From positions 1-64,000 of the forward strand of contig UQER01000015.1 of assembly GCA_900540205.1 (NCBI GenBank): DNA of 64,000 bases. The letters are read 5' to 3'. The notes under the pieces were generated by a model. That model searched no databases and had not been told where the DNA came from. It saw nothing but the letters and a program-made list of their open reading frames with translations. This stretch comes from an uncultured Porphyromonadaceae bacterium (lineage in GTDB: Bacteria > Bacteroidota > Bacteroidia > Bacteroidales > Muribaculaceae). A program made the translations under genes and the position numbers. Below, one piece after another: positions 29,623 to 38,604 of the stretch (positions are counted from its first letter, which is position 1; every line of letters starts with the position of its first letter).

Positions 29623-30648
29623 ATGACCGCAATGCAATACGTGACCATAAAAGATATCGCCGATGCTTTGGGCATTTCGAAGTCGAGTGTGTCAAGAGCG
29701 CTCGCGGGCGATGTGCACAATGTCAGTGCGCAGACCATAGAACGGGTACGGGCAAAGGCCCTTGAGATGGGCTACCTCCGCAATAACGCCGCAGTGAATC
29801 TCCGTGCGAAAGCCAGCAAGATCATAGGCATTCTTGTGCCGGAAATCACCACTCCGTTCTTCATGGAATTTGTGACCACCGTGCAGGATGCCGTGCAGTC
29901 GCTTGGCTACCGTGTGCTCATTGCCGTGTCCAATGAGGATATAAAGCGCGAACAGCAGAATATCGACATGTTCGGCGCGGAGCGCATCGACGGCCTGCTG
30001 GTTTCGGTGACACACAATCAGGCCAACCGCAAGTTGTTCGAAACGTTGGTGAAATCGAATTTCCCCGTCGTATTCTTCGACAGGGTCATAAAGAATCTCC
30101 CCTGTTCGTCGGTCTGTTCCAACGATGAGCTTATGGCCTTCTTTCTCGTGGAGCACCTCATACGCTCAGGCCGCAAACGGATTGTCAACCTCACCGGCCC
30201 TTCGTTCATCGAAAACTCCTATGCCCGGTCGCGGGCATATCGTGAGGCGCTTGAAAAGTTCCATATCCCCTACGATCCTATGCTGGTTGTGTCGGCAGGG
30301 GTATCGGTCGATGACGGTGCCCAGGCCATAAAGCGGCTGCTTGACCAGGGCATAGAGTTTGACGCAATCTACAGCTTCACCGAGACCCAGGCGCTTGGAG
30401 CCAAGCGCGTGCTCCAGGAGCACGACATAACCATCCCCGACCAGGTTGCGCTGTGCACCATGTCGGGCACCCAGCTCTCGACACTTGTCTATCCCCAGAT
30501 CACCTGCGTGGAGCAGAACGTGGTGGAGATGGCCCGGGTGGCTGTGCGTCTGTTGCTCGAAAAAATAGACAATCCTGAAGCTCCCCGCCAGAACATTGTG
30601 CTGCATTCTTCGCTGGTGGTGCGTGGCTCCAGTCAGAAAAACATCTGA
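29623..30648 (+). CDS. LacI-family transcriptional regulator
   Basis: A 341-residue DNA-binding repressor. The N-terminal helix-turn-helix, VTIKDIADALGISKSSVSRAL (about 6-27), is canonical. The rest is a periplasmic-binding-protein-like effector domain that typically senses a sugar or polyol. It is divergent from the dehydrogenase-symporter-SusCD arm and followed after 4 bases by the second phosphoesterase, so it likely controls both arms through the operator cluster. Confidence 0.93.
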   Translation: MTAMQYVTIKDIADALGISKSSVSRALAGDVHNVSAQTIERVRAKALEMGYLRNNAAVNLRAKASKIIGILVPEITTPFFMEFVTTVQDAVQSLGYRVLIAVSNEDIKREQQNIDMFGAERIDGLLVSVTHNQANRKLFETLVKSNFPVVFFDRVIKNLPCSSVCSNDELMAFFLVEHLIRSGRKRIVNLTGPSFIENSYARSRAYREALEKFHIPYDPMLVVSAGVSVDDGAQAIKRLLDQGIEFDAIYSFTETQALGAKRVLQEHDITIPDQVALCTMSGTQLSTLVYPQITCVEQNVVEMARVAVRLLLEKIDNPEAPRQNIVLHSSLVVRGSSQKNI

Positions 30649-30652
30649 TTTC

Positions 30653-32251
30653 ATGAAGTTTCTTCAAACTCTCGTCTGCGCTTTAGCGCTTCCCGTCACG
30701 GTCTTGGCGCAGAACGTGGTGACCGGAACCGTGGTCGATACGGCCGGTGCTCCTCTCGCCGGCATATATGTGTCCGACGGGCACACCTTTGCAACCACCG
30801 ATGCCTCCGGAACCTACACGTTGTCCACTCCTCTCGACCTGGGATATGTGTTTGTATCCACTCCTGATGGGTATGAACCGGCAACACGTCTCGGAAACCG
30901 CCCTTGCTTCTGGCAATCCGTCAGCACCGATGCTGCGGTGGCTGATTTTATGCTTGAAAAGTTGTCTGGCCAACGCCCCTTGGCGGTAATTGCTGTTGCC
31001 GACCCGCAGATTTCCAACCGTTGCGACGACGTGCGGCGCCTCAGGGAGCTTTATGTGCCTGACATCAACCGCACCATCGACTCGCTGCGCACTGCCGGGC
31101 TGGAGCCCATTGTCCTTACACTCGGCGACCAGATCTGCGATTTCTTCGTTGCCCGCGGTTACGGTTATACTCTTGACCGTTTCAACGAAGATTTCAAGGT
31201 AGATGCGCCTGTGTATCACACCATAGGCAATCACGATAACGATCCGTTCATTGAAGGCGACATTCCCGGAGCCTCTACCTGGCACAGAATAAACGGTCCG
31301 TCCTATTACTCGTTTTCGCGTGGGGGTGCCCACTTCATCTCCATCGACAATATGGTGTATTTCAACAAAGGTGCATCGGATTCAGTGCCGGGCAACCGCA
31401 AATACACCACCGCCCTCACCGATGAGCAGCTGAAATGGATTGCTGCCGACCTTGCTACAATCAGAGACAAGGCTGCTCCGCTGTTCCTGATGATGCATGG
31501 TGTGTACTACACTTTCCCGGTGGCCGGACATCCGGAGCGCGTCAGGCTAAGAATCAAGGATGGGGGCGAACGACTGGATTCGCTACTTAAAGATTTTACA
31601 AATGTGAAGGTCCTTTCGGGCCATGCCCACAATTCCCACTACCAGCACGGTCCCGACGGCCGGATACGCGAATACAACTATGCCGCCTCGTGCGGCACAT
31701 GGTGGCCGGCCAAGGTTCAGCCCTATTATCCCAATACGGAGATGTGTACCGACGGCACGCCATGGGGCTACGGCATCTGGAACCTTGCCGACCCGCATAG
31801 CCCGGCGCATGTTTACAAAGGCTACGGCAAGCCCGTATCGCACCAGATCCGTGCCTACGACCTTAACACCGTCCATATTGCCGACACCACACTCACATCG
31901 GCTTTTCAGCCGGGCGATGCACGGAACCGCAACGCCGTTCTGGCCAACGTGTGGGCATTCGAACCCGGATGCACCGTGCGCATGTTCGAGGATGGAAAGG
32001 AACTGAATGTGGAGCAGGTCATGGCGCAGGACCCACTGCATTTCATCCGTAACGCCGTGCCTGTGAAAGAACAGAGAGGCAACGTGCCTAAGGCTCTCCT
32101 GCCCGAACGCACCGCGCATATGTTCCGCGCCACTGCCACTACCGCCACTGCTCCTGTGACCGTTGAATTCACCGACCTGAGTGGCCGTACATTCTCAACC
32201 GTGCTTCAGCGTCCGGTCACCCCTGTTGTTTCAGACCATCATACCAACTAA
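30653..32251 (+). CDS. Calcineurin-type phosphoesterase, secreted paralogue
   Basis: A 532-residue paralogue of the lipoprotein at 14887-16533, with the same three-part layout: N-terminal regulatory-like beta-sandwich, metallophosphatase core (ADPQIS, LGDQICDF, GNHDND, MMHG, SGHAH) and C-terminal beta domain. It differs in having a cleavable signal, MKFLQTLVCALALPVTVLAQ, and no lipobox. The start at 30653 lies four bases after the LacI stop. The two enzymes may act at different cell sites on the same phosphorylated substrate. Confidence 0.85.
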   Translation: MKFLQTLVCALALPVTVLAQNVVTGTVVDTAGAPLAGIYVSDGHTFATTDASGTYTLSTPLDLGYVFVSTPDGYEPATRLGNRPCFWQSVSTDAAVADFMLEKLSGQRPLAVIAVADPQISNRCDDVRRLRELYVPDINRTIDSLRTAGLEPIVLTLGDQICDFFVARGYGYTLDRFNEDFKVDAPVYHTIGNHDNDPFIEGDIPGASTWHRINGPSYYSFSRGGAHFISIDNMVYFNKGASDSVPGNRKYTTALTDEQLKWIAADLATIRDKAAPLFLMMHGVYYTFPVAGHPERVRLRIKDGGERLDSLLKDFTNVKVLSGHAHNSHYQHGPDGRIREYNYAASCGTWWPAKVQPYYPNTEMCTDGTPWGYGIWNLADPHSPAHVYKGYGKPVSHQIRAYDLNTVHIADTTLTSAFQPGDARNRNAVLANVWAFEPGCTVRMFEDGKELNVEQVMAQDPLHFIRNAVPVKEQRGNVPKALLPERTAHMFRATATTATAPVTVEFTDLSGRTFSTVLQRPVTPVVSDHHTN

Positions 32252-32278
32252 TATCATAGACAACTGTATTATTCCGAA

Positions 32279-33097
32279 ATGAAATCAAGATTACACAAGG
32301 CCGTGCTGTGCGCAGCGGCTGCGCTGACTGCCATGACCATTAATGCCGCTCCACCGCAGTTTCAGCGCGCTCAGCCGTCCGACTCCATCCAGGTGATGTT
32401 CGTCGGCAACAGTTATACAATGCGAAACAATCTGCCCGAACTTCTAAGGCGGATTGCAGGTTCACTCGATGTGAAAATAGCTCCCAGCCGCGGTCTGAAA
32501 GGTGGCCAGTCGTTCAAGGGACACTGGAACACCGACACGTTGCGTGCCATGCTCGCCGATGGCGGATTCAATTATGTGGTGCTTCAGGAGGCAAGCTACC
32601 GCCCGTCCTATTCCACCCGCTATGTGATCAATAATGTATTTCCTTATGCCTGCAAACTCGACAGCCTTGCGCATGCCGGCTCACCCGATGCGAAAGTCAT
32701 ATATTATATGACCTGGGGACACCGCGACGGACTTGTGCACCACAAGACGGATTATCCTCTGGACGACACCTATCCCATGATGCAGCAGCGTCTGAAAACA
32801 TCCTATCTCGAAATGGCGCACGACAACCACGGCCTGTGCGCGCCCGTGGGGATGGCCTGGGAACGAGTACGCACCGAACGTCCGGAAATCGACCTATATG
32901 TCGCCGACCATCACCATCCAAGTCTTGCCGGCAGCTATCTTGCCGCCAACGTAATTCTGACCACAATCCTTAACCGCCCCTACACATCGCAGTTCTATGG
33001 CGGACTGCCTGCCGAGACGGCCGAATATCTGCAGCGTGTGGCACAGGAAACCGTCTTCGCCAACAGGCAGCTGATAGGATTGCCGGTGCCGGAATAA
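32279..33097 (+). CDS. SGNH-like secreted hydrolase
   Basis: A 272-residue exported protein (signal through about TMTINAAPP). Block I is FVGNSYT (Ser45), and the catalytic dyad-like block V is DHHHPSLAGSY (Asp210 to His213 region). Between them is VVLQEASYR, in place of the usual block III. These match DUF4886/SGNH hydrolases, which are often esterases such as deacetylases. In this locus it might remove acyl esters from a phosphorylated polymer. It follows the phosphoesterase by 27 bases and is the last gene of the plus arm. Confidence 0.75.
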   Translation: MKSRLHKAVLCAAAALTAMTINAAPPQFQRAQPSDSIQVMFVGNSYTMRNNLPELLRRIAGSLDVKIAPSRGLKGGQSFKGHWNTDTLRAMLADGGFNYVVLQEASYRPSYSTRYVINNVFPYACKLDSLAHAGSPDAKVIYYMTWGHRDGLVHHKTDYPLDDTYPMMQQRLKTSYLEMAHDNHGLCAPVGMAWERVRTERPEIDLYVADHHHPSLAGSYLAANVILTTILNRPYTSQFYGGLPAETAEYLQRVAQETVFANRQLIGLPVPE

Positions 33098-33185
33098 TCC
33101 CGAGGCATAAACCTGCGAATAGTCCTGCGGCTACCTTTACGGATGCTTTTGGCCGATTTTATGCGGTTTACCCGGAGATTATCCG

Positions 33186-33193
33186 TAATTTTG
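33186..33193 (+). promoter_or_regulatory. TAnnTTTG promoter element very close to the queA-like start
   Basis: TAATTTTG ends only 4 bases before the ATG at 33198. With normal Bacteroidetes spacing, transcription would begin at or within a few bases of the start codon, giving a leaderless or near-leaderless message. Confidence 0.6.
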
Positions 33194-33197
33194 CAGC

Positions 33198-34415
33198 ATG
33201 GTTAAGAACATACGTATCGACGAATTCGATTATGACCTCCCCGACGAGCGGATTGCCAAGCATCCGCTGGCGCAGCGCGACAGCTGCAAGCTGCTTGTGC
33301 GCACGGCCGGAGGGGAGTTGTCCGAGCATATATTCAGCGAACTGCCGGAGCTGTTGCCGGCAGACGCCATGCTTGTGTGCAACAACACGCGCGTAATCAA
33401 CGCGCGCCTGCGTTTCCGCAAGCCCGGTGGCGCCCTTATCGAGATTTTCTGCCTTGAGCCGGTGACGCCGCACGACTATGCCGTAAGCTTCGCCAGCACA
33501 TCGCAGTGCTCATGGACCTGCTTCGTGGGCAACTCCAAGCGATGGAAGGAGGGGGTGCTTACCATGCCTCTGGAAATCGGCGGCCGCAGCATCACGTTCA
33601 CAGCCGAACGCCTCGACAAAATGGGGCAGGCATCGGTTGTGGAATTCCGCTGGGACAATCCTTCGGTCACATTTTCCGAAATAATCGCCGCTGTGGGCGA
33701 AATCCCCATCCCCCCGTATCTCAACCGTGCCACCGAGGATTCCGACAAGGCCGACTACCAGACAGTCTACTCACATGTGGACGGATCGGTGGCAGCCCCT
33801 ACCGCCGGACTGCATTTCACTCCCCAGGTGCTCGATGCGATAGCCGCGCGCGGCATTCCGGTGCGCGAGCTCACCCTCCATGTTGGTGCCGGAACTTTCC
33901 AGCCAGTGAAATCCGACGAGATAGGTGAGCACCCCATGCATGCCGAATTCATTGCCGTTGGCCGTAGCCTCATAGAAGCGCTCAGGGACGGCGACCGCAT
34001 GGTGGTGGCCGTGGGCACCACTTCGGTGCGCACCCTCGAAAGCCTTTATCATGCCGGAGTGCTCATGCTCCGGGGCAAATGGGACGGCGAGGTGCCGCAA
34101 TGGGCGCCGTATGAGGAGGACGAAGATGGCGGCTGGCCGTCGGTGGCCGAAGCTATGGGCGCGTTGCTCTGTTATCTTGACAGCCGGGGTGAAAATACGT
34201 TTGTAGCCTCTACGCGAATCATCATTGCCCCGGGCTATACCTACCGGGTGGTAAAGGGGATGGTTACAAATTTCCACCAGCCACGGTCCACTCTGCTGCT
34301 GCTTGTGTCGGCATTTACCGGTGGCGACTGGCGGCGCATGTACGAGTTCGCCATGGCCCGTTCGTTCCGCTTCCTGAGCTACGGGGATGCCTGCCTGCTG
34401 TCTGACCTCAGCTGA
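33198..34415 (+). CDS. queA: QueA-like tRNA ribosyltransferase-isomerase
   Basis: Transfers and isomerises the ribosyl group of S-adenosylmethionine onto preQ1-modified tRNA in queuosine synthesis. Hallmarks are FDYDLPDERIAKHPLAQRDSCKLLV at the N-terminus (quoted in part), PTAGLHFT and HVGAGTFQPV with EHPMHAEF. At 405 residues it is longer than E. coli-type QueA (about 350), as in a long Bacteroidetes form; the extra length lies in the middle and C-terminal parts. It could be a QueA-like paralogue. Confidence 0.85.
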   Translation: MVKNIRIDEFDYDLPDERIAKHPLAQRDSCKLLVRTAGGELSEHIFSELPELLPADAMLVCNNTRVINARLRFRKPGGALIEIFCLEPVTPHDYAVSFASTSQCSWTCFVGNSKRWKEGVLTMPLEIGGRSITFTAERLDKMGQASVVEFRWDNPSVTFSEIIAAVGEIPIPPYLNRATEDSDKADYQTVYSHVDGSVAAPTAGLHFTPQVLDAIAARGIPVRELTLHVGAGTFQPVKSDEIGEHPMHAEFIAVGRSLIEALRDGDRMVVAVGTTSVRTLESLYHAGVLMLRGKWDGEVPQWAPYEEDEDGGWPSVAEAMGALLCYLDSRGENTFVASTRIIIAPGYTYRVVKGMVTNFHQPRSTLLLLVSAFTGGDWRRMYEFAMARSFRFLSYGDACLLSDLS

Positions 34416-34525
34416 CGGATTCGGGATTCCATGGCGTCCGCAGAACCTTGAACTTATAAAAGCGCAGGGATGTTTTAAAATTGCGGCATGTGTTGCGCCG
34501 CCAGTCAATAAAACATCGGAATCTT

Positions 34526-36139
34526 ATGAGCGACAGGCATTCGGATGCCGGAGCAGGGGATGTGACCCGGTCCGGACGTAAAAAGATAGTATCCACTGCT
34601 GCGGGAACCCTCACAATGGGGGCCATGGCGGTGATGATCATTACCTCGATTCTCAGTCTGCGAGGGCTTCCGTCGGAGGCGAAATATGGGGTCCAGTCAA
34701 TTTTCTACTACACGTTTGCGGCGATAGTGTTCCTGTTGCCGTTCTCGCTGGTGTGCGCCGAACTGGCCTCCACCTATTCGAAAAGCGGCGGACTCTACCG
34801 GTGGGTATCCGAGGCGTTCGGCCCGCGATGGGGCTGGACGGCCATGTTTCTCGAATGGCAGACCATTGTGATATGGTTTCCTACGGTGCTGATGTTCGGG
34901 GCAGCTTCGCTTGCCTATATATTCTGGCCCGAAAGCTTTGACCAGAGCCTGGCTTCCAACAAAACCTACACTTTGATTGTGGCTCTGGTTATCTACTGGA
35001 TTGCCACGTTTAATGCCTTCCGCGGGCAGCGCTCGGCCAATGTGCTCAGCACCTACGGCGGTATGCTTGGCACCATCATCCCGGGCGTGGCGCTCATCGT
35101 GCTCGGCATCCTGTATGTGTGCATGGGTAAACATGATTATCTGGAGCATGTGTCGTTCTTTCCGGACTTCTCCAATCTCGGAACAATCGTGCTCGCAGCC
35201 TCCATATTCCTTTTCTATGCCGGAATGGAGATTCAGGCGGTGCACATCAGCGATATGCCCAATCCGGCACGCAACTTCCCGCGTGCGGTGTTCCTCGCCA
35301 TCGGCGTAATTGTCGTGATTTATGCCCTCGGCACACTGGTTATCGGGTTGGTCATTCCGGCCGACCACATCGACCTGCTGCAGTCGTTGCTCGTGGCCCA
35401 CAAGGGGTTGTGGAGTTCGTTCGGTCTGGGATGGATGGGTAATATAATGGCGCTGCTCATAATGTTCGGCGTGATCGGGCAGGTGAGTGCGCTGGTTACA
35501 GGTCCGGCCACCGGTCTGATGGCCGTGGCTCAGTCCGGTTATCTGCCTCCGGCCCTGCAGCGGGTGAACAAAAACGGTGTCAACACCCCGATTCTTTATG
35601 TGGAAGGGGTATTTGTCACCATCCTGTGCCTGCTGCTGATAATTCTTCCTACGGTTGAGTCGGCCTACCAGATAATGTCGCAGATGGCCACCATCATTTA
35701 CCTCATTATGGTTCTGCTCATCTACGGGGCCTTCATTCAGCTGCGCCGCACGGCGCCCAACAAGAAGCGCGGCTTCAAGGTGCCGGGCGGAACAGTCGGG
35801 GCCGTGGTGGTGAGCGTGGTAGGCATTCTTGGCGCACTGCTCGCGCTGGTGCTCAGCTACCTGCCCCCCTCGCAGATCACCACCGGTTCGCCTGTGGTGT
35901 ATGTAACCATTCTGCTTGTGGGTGTCGGGCTGTTTGTGGCCCTTCCGCTGGTGGTCTATGCCATGCGCAAACCCTCGTGGCGTAACCCTAACGCACATTT
36001 CTACCCGTTCGACTGGCAGATAGAGGGACGCCGTCCCGGCCAGGTCTCGAAATGGGCTGCCGGGTATGTGCCTACCGAGGAGGAGGTAGAGCGGGCCGAG
36101 GATGGCGCCATAGCTTCGCACGGCACAGGCTCCCACTGA
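34526..36139 (+). CDS. APC-family amino acid antiporter, GadC-like
   Basis: A 537-residue inner-membrane carrier with about 12 membrane segments. The start MSDRHSDAG at 34526 is preferred over an in-frame start 45 bases upstream. The helix-1 break TAAGTLTMGAMAVMIITS and TYSKSGGLYRW match APC transporters of the glutamate/GABA group. The C-terminal tail (about 490-537) is long and charged and could act as a cytoplasmic plug, as in GadC. The exact substrate is unknown. Confidence 0.8.
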   Translation: MSDRHSDAGAGDVTRSGRKKIVSTAAGTLTMGAMAVMIITSILSLRGLPSEAKYGVQSIFYYTFAAIVFLLPFSLVCAELASTYSKSGGLYRWVSEAFGPRWGWTAMFLEWQTIVIWFPTVLMFGAASLAYIFWPESFDQSLASNKTYTLIVALVIYWIATFNAFRGQRSANVLSTYGGMLGTIIPGVALIVLGILYVCMGKHDYLEHVSFFPDFSNLGTIVLAASIFLFYAGMEIQAVHISDMPNPARNFPRAVFLAIGVIVVIYALGTLVIGLVIPADHIDLLQSLLVAHKGLWSSFGLGWMGNIMALLIMFGVIGQVSALVTGPATGLMAVAQSGYLPPALQRVNKNGVNTPILYVEGVFVTILCLLLIILPTVESAYQIMSQMATIIYLIMVLLIYGAFIQLRRTAPNKKRGFKVPGGTVGAVVVSVVGILGALLALVLSYLPPSQITTGSPVVYVTILLVGVGLFVALPLVVYAMRKPSWRNPNAHFYPFDWQIEGRRPGQVSKWAAGYVPTEEEVERAEDGAIASHGTGSH

Positions 36140-36271
36140 TGCAGCCCGGCCGCCGTCAGTTGCAATCGCGACACTTTCATGTCGGATAAGTTGGCGATAT
36201 TCGGATATTTTGCGTATTTTCGTGTGTCAGAAAGCGATTTTTCCGGACACTACAGCTAAAAACTTTACAAG

Positions 36272-36718
36272 ATGGATACAATAAAGGTAAAAATCATCAA
36301 CCGTTCGCATCACGAACTTCCTGCATATGCCACCCCCGGTTCGGCCGGTATGGATGTGAGGGCATACCTCCCGGACGGTCCGGTGGTGCTCGGTCCGCTG
36401 GAACGCGCCCTTATCCCCACAGGACTGTACATGCAGCTCCCTCACGGGTTTGAATGCCAGATACGTCCGCGCAGCGGTCTGGCCATCAAGCATGGCATAT
36501 CGCTGGTGAACACCCCCGGAACCGTTGACAGCGACTACCGTGGTGAAATAGGAGTGATTCTGGTGAATCTTTCAAACCAGCCGTTTACAGTGAACGACGG
36601 CGAACGTGTGTGTCAGATGGTGATCACGCGCTACACCCGTGTGGACTGGGAGCCTACCGACCGAATTGACAGCACCGAACGCGGCGACGGGGCGTTCGGG
36701 CATACAGGTACGCGCTGA
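36272..36718 (+). CDS. dut: dUTP diphosphatase
   Basis: Hydrolyses dUTP to dUMP, keeping uracil out of DNA. The 148-residue chain has the five dUTPase motifs: GSAGMDVRAY, RSGLAIKHGI, GTVDSDYRGEIG, GERVCQMVI and the C-terminal RGDGAFGHTG. The length is normal for the homotrimeric form. It has its own upstream gap of about 130 bases and is followed by the TPR gene. Confidence 0.96.
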   Translation: MDTIKVKIINRSHHELPAYATPGSAGMDVRAYLPDGPVVLGPLERALIPTGLYMQLPHGFECQIRPRSGLAIKHGISLVNTPGTVDSDYRGEIGVILVNLSNQPFTVNDGERVCQMVITRYTRVDWEPTDRIDSTERGDGAFGHTGTR

Positions 36719-36745
36719 TATGCCCGGTTTATTCCGGAAATTTTG

Positions 36746-36753
36746 TAAATTTG
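36746..36753 (+). promoter_or_regulatory. TAnnTTTG promoter element for the TPR-EnvC cluster
   Basis: TAAATTTG lies about 40 bases before the start of the TPR gene. It is the likely promoter of the TPR-DUF4292-EnvC cluster. Confidence 0.5.
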
Positions 36754-36793
36754 AAGTTTCTTTAGCCTCCGGGCTATCCACCACCTATTTGAA

Positions 36794-38578
36794 ATGAGAG
36801 TATACAGGCGTAACATATTGTGGCAAAAGGCTGTGCCGGTTCTGCTGGTGGCTTTGGCCCTGATGCCGGCCCTTGCCTCCGGAAAAGGGGGACGTGCAAA
36901 ACGTGCCGACTGGACAACGGAAGCATCCTCCCGGAAAGCCGACTACGTGTTTATGGAGGCTATGCGCCAGAACACGATTGGTAACGATGACGCCTATTTC
37001 GAACTGCTTGCCGCCGCTCACCGGCTGTCGCCATCCGATCTGGGGGGCAATCTTCATCTTGGCTATCTGCTCATGGCGCTTGGGCAGCAGGACACCACCC
37101 TGCAGGCCAAGGGCTATGCCATGATGCGTCAGGCGTTCGATGCCGATCCGTCGAACTACTACGACGGACTGTTCTACGGAATGGTGAACAACCAGCTGGG
37201 TAACAATACGGAGAGCATACGGGTGTGGCACACACTCGATTCGCTTTATCCCGAGAAACCCGATGTGGCCCTGAAGTATGCGCAGGCGTTGCGGCAGAGC
37301 GGCGATTCGCTCAATATGCGCCGTTCGGTAGATGTGCTCAACCGCATTGAGCGTGCCGAGGGGATTGACCTTGGCCTTACTTCGCAGAAGGTGAGCGCCC
37401 TGCTGGGTCTGTCGGACACCGTAGGTGTGTTCAATGAAGTGGAGCGCCTGTTGGGAGCGTCGAAAAAGAATGTGGGCAATCTGATTTATGCCGGCGATGT
37501 ATATCTCGCTTTCGGCAAGCCTGATTCGGCAATGGCCTTCTATGACCGTGCCTGCGAAGCCGACCCGACAAATGGTCTGGCCTATTACAAACGTGCTGAA
37601 TTTTACCGTTCCACCGGCGATTCCATCGGTTTTGACCGCGAGGTGTTCGAGGCTGTGCGTCAGGAGGGTCTGGACCTGGATGTAAAACTTGACATTTTCC
37701 GCAACTATATCAGTCAGCTGCACGCCGATACTTTGCGGCAGGGGAGCATACAGCAATTGTTCGACACGCTGCTCATCCAGCAGCCCCACGCCCCGGAGGT
37801 TCGCGATCTTTATTCGGCATATCTCATAGCTGCCAACAATTTCAAGGGTGCGGCCGAACAGCAGGAATATGCGCTGGATGCCGACCTCTCGAATGCCGAC
37901 CGCTGGCGCAATACCGTGAGCCTGTGGATTCAGGCCAAAAACTACGACAAGGCTTACGAACTCGCCCTGCGTGGTGAGCAGTATCTGCCCGACAATCTCA
38001 TGCTCAAGTTCCTTACAGCCAGCACACTCTCGATGATGGACCGCGATGCCGAGGCTCTGACAAGACTGAAGGCTCTGCTTGATTCCGTGCCTCCCGACAA
38101 CAGCGGCCTGAGATCCGAGGTGCTGTGCTCGATGGGCGACCTGCTTTACAAGGGCGGAGATACCGATTCGGCGTTTGTGTGCTATGACCGCGCGCTCGAT
38201 GCCAACCCCGACAATCTGCTTGCACTCAACAATTGCGCTTATTTCATGGCCGAACAGGGCATCGACCTTGACCGCGCCGAGAAAATGAGTGCCATCACCG
38301 TGCGCCAGAACCCTGACAACGATACAGCCCTTGACACCTATGCATGGATATTTTTCAAGAAAAAGGATTTTGCCAAGGCCAAGGAGATAATTGACCGCGC
38401 TCTGGCTGTGGAGGGAGATAACCGTCAGGCCGACGTGCTTCATCATGCCGGCGACATATACTATATGAACGGCGATCCGGAGCAGGCGCTCCAGTTCTGG
38501 GAGGAGGCTCTGGCTCTCGACCCCGATAACGCTCTGCTTGCCAAGAAGGTGAAAGGTAAGACCCATTATTATGAATAA
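36794..38578 (+). CDS. TPR-repeat protein
   Basis: A 594-residue protein with a signal-like N-terminus (VPVLLVALALMPALASG) followed by helical repeats, for example DAYFELLAAAHRLSPSDLGGNLHLGYLL and SAFVCYDRALDANPDNLLALNNCAYFMAEQ (quoted in part). It probably is a periplasmic scaffold. It heads a cluster with the DUF4292 lipoprotein and the EnvC-like factor, an arrangement suggesting a shared role in the cell envelope. Confidence 0.85.
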   Translation: MRVYRRNILWQKAVPVLLVALALMPALASGKGGRAKRADWTTEASSRKADYVFMEAMRQNTIGNDDAYFELLAAAHRLSPSDLGGNLHLGYLLMALGQQDTTLQAKGYAMMRQAFDADPSNYYDGLFYGMVNNQLGNNTESIRVWHTLDSLYPEKPDVALKYAQALRQSGDSLNMRRSVDVLNRIERAEGIDLGLTSQKVSALLGLSDTVGVFNEVERLLGASKKNVGNLIYAGDVYLAFGKPDSAMAFYDRACEADPTNGLAYYKRAEFYRSTGDSIGFDREVFEAVRQEGLDLDVKLDIFRNYISQLHADTLRQGSIQQLFDTLLIQQPHAPEVRDLYSAYLIAANNFKGAAEQQEYALDADLSNADRWRNTVSLWIQAKNYDKAYELALRGEQYLPDNLMLKFLTASTLSMMDRDAEALTRLKALLDSVPPDNSGLRSEVLCSMGDLLYKGGDTDSAFVCYDRALDANPDNLLALNNCAYFMAEQGIDLDRAEKMSAITVRQNPDNDTALDTYAWIFFKKKDFAKAKEIIDRALAVEGDNRQADVLHHAGDIYYMNGDPEQALQFWEEALALDPDNALLAKKVKGKTHYYE

Positions 38579-38604
38579 CTCCACGTTTACATCGTGCTCT
38601 TGAT

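Noticed and set aside
34697..36136. 479-codon open frame antisense to the APC antiporter
   Set aside because: Low-complexity His/Arg-rich translation; the membrane protein on the plus strand is clear.
36785..38584. 599-codon open frame antisense to the TPR gene
   Set aside because: Plus-strand TPR repeats and signal peptide are convincing; the antisense frame has no motif.
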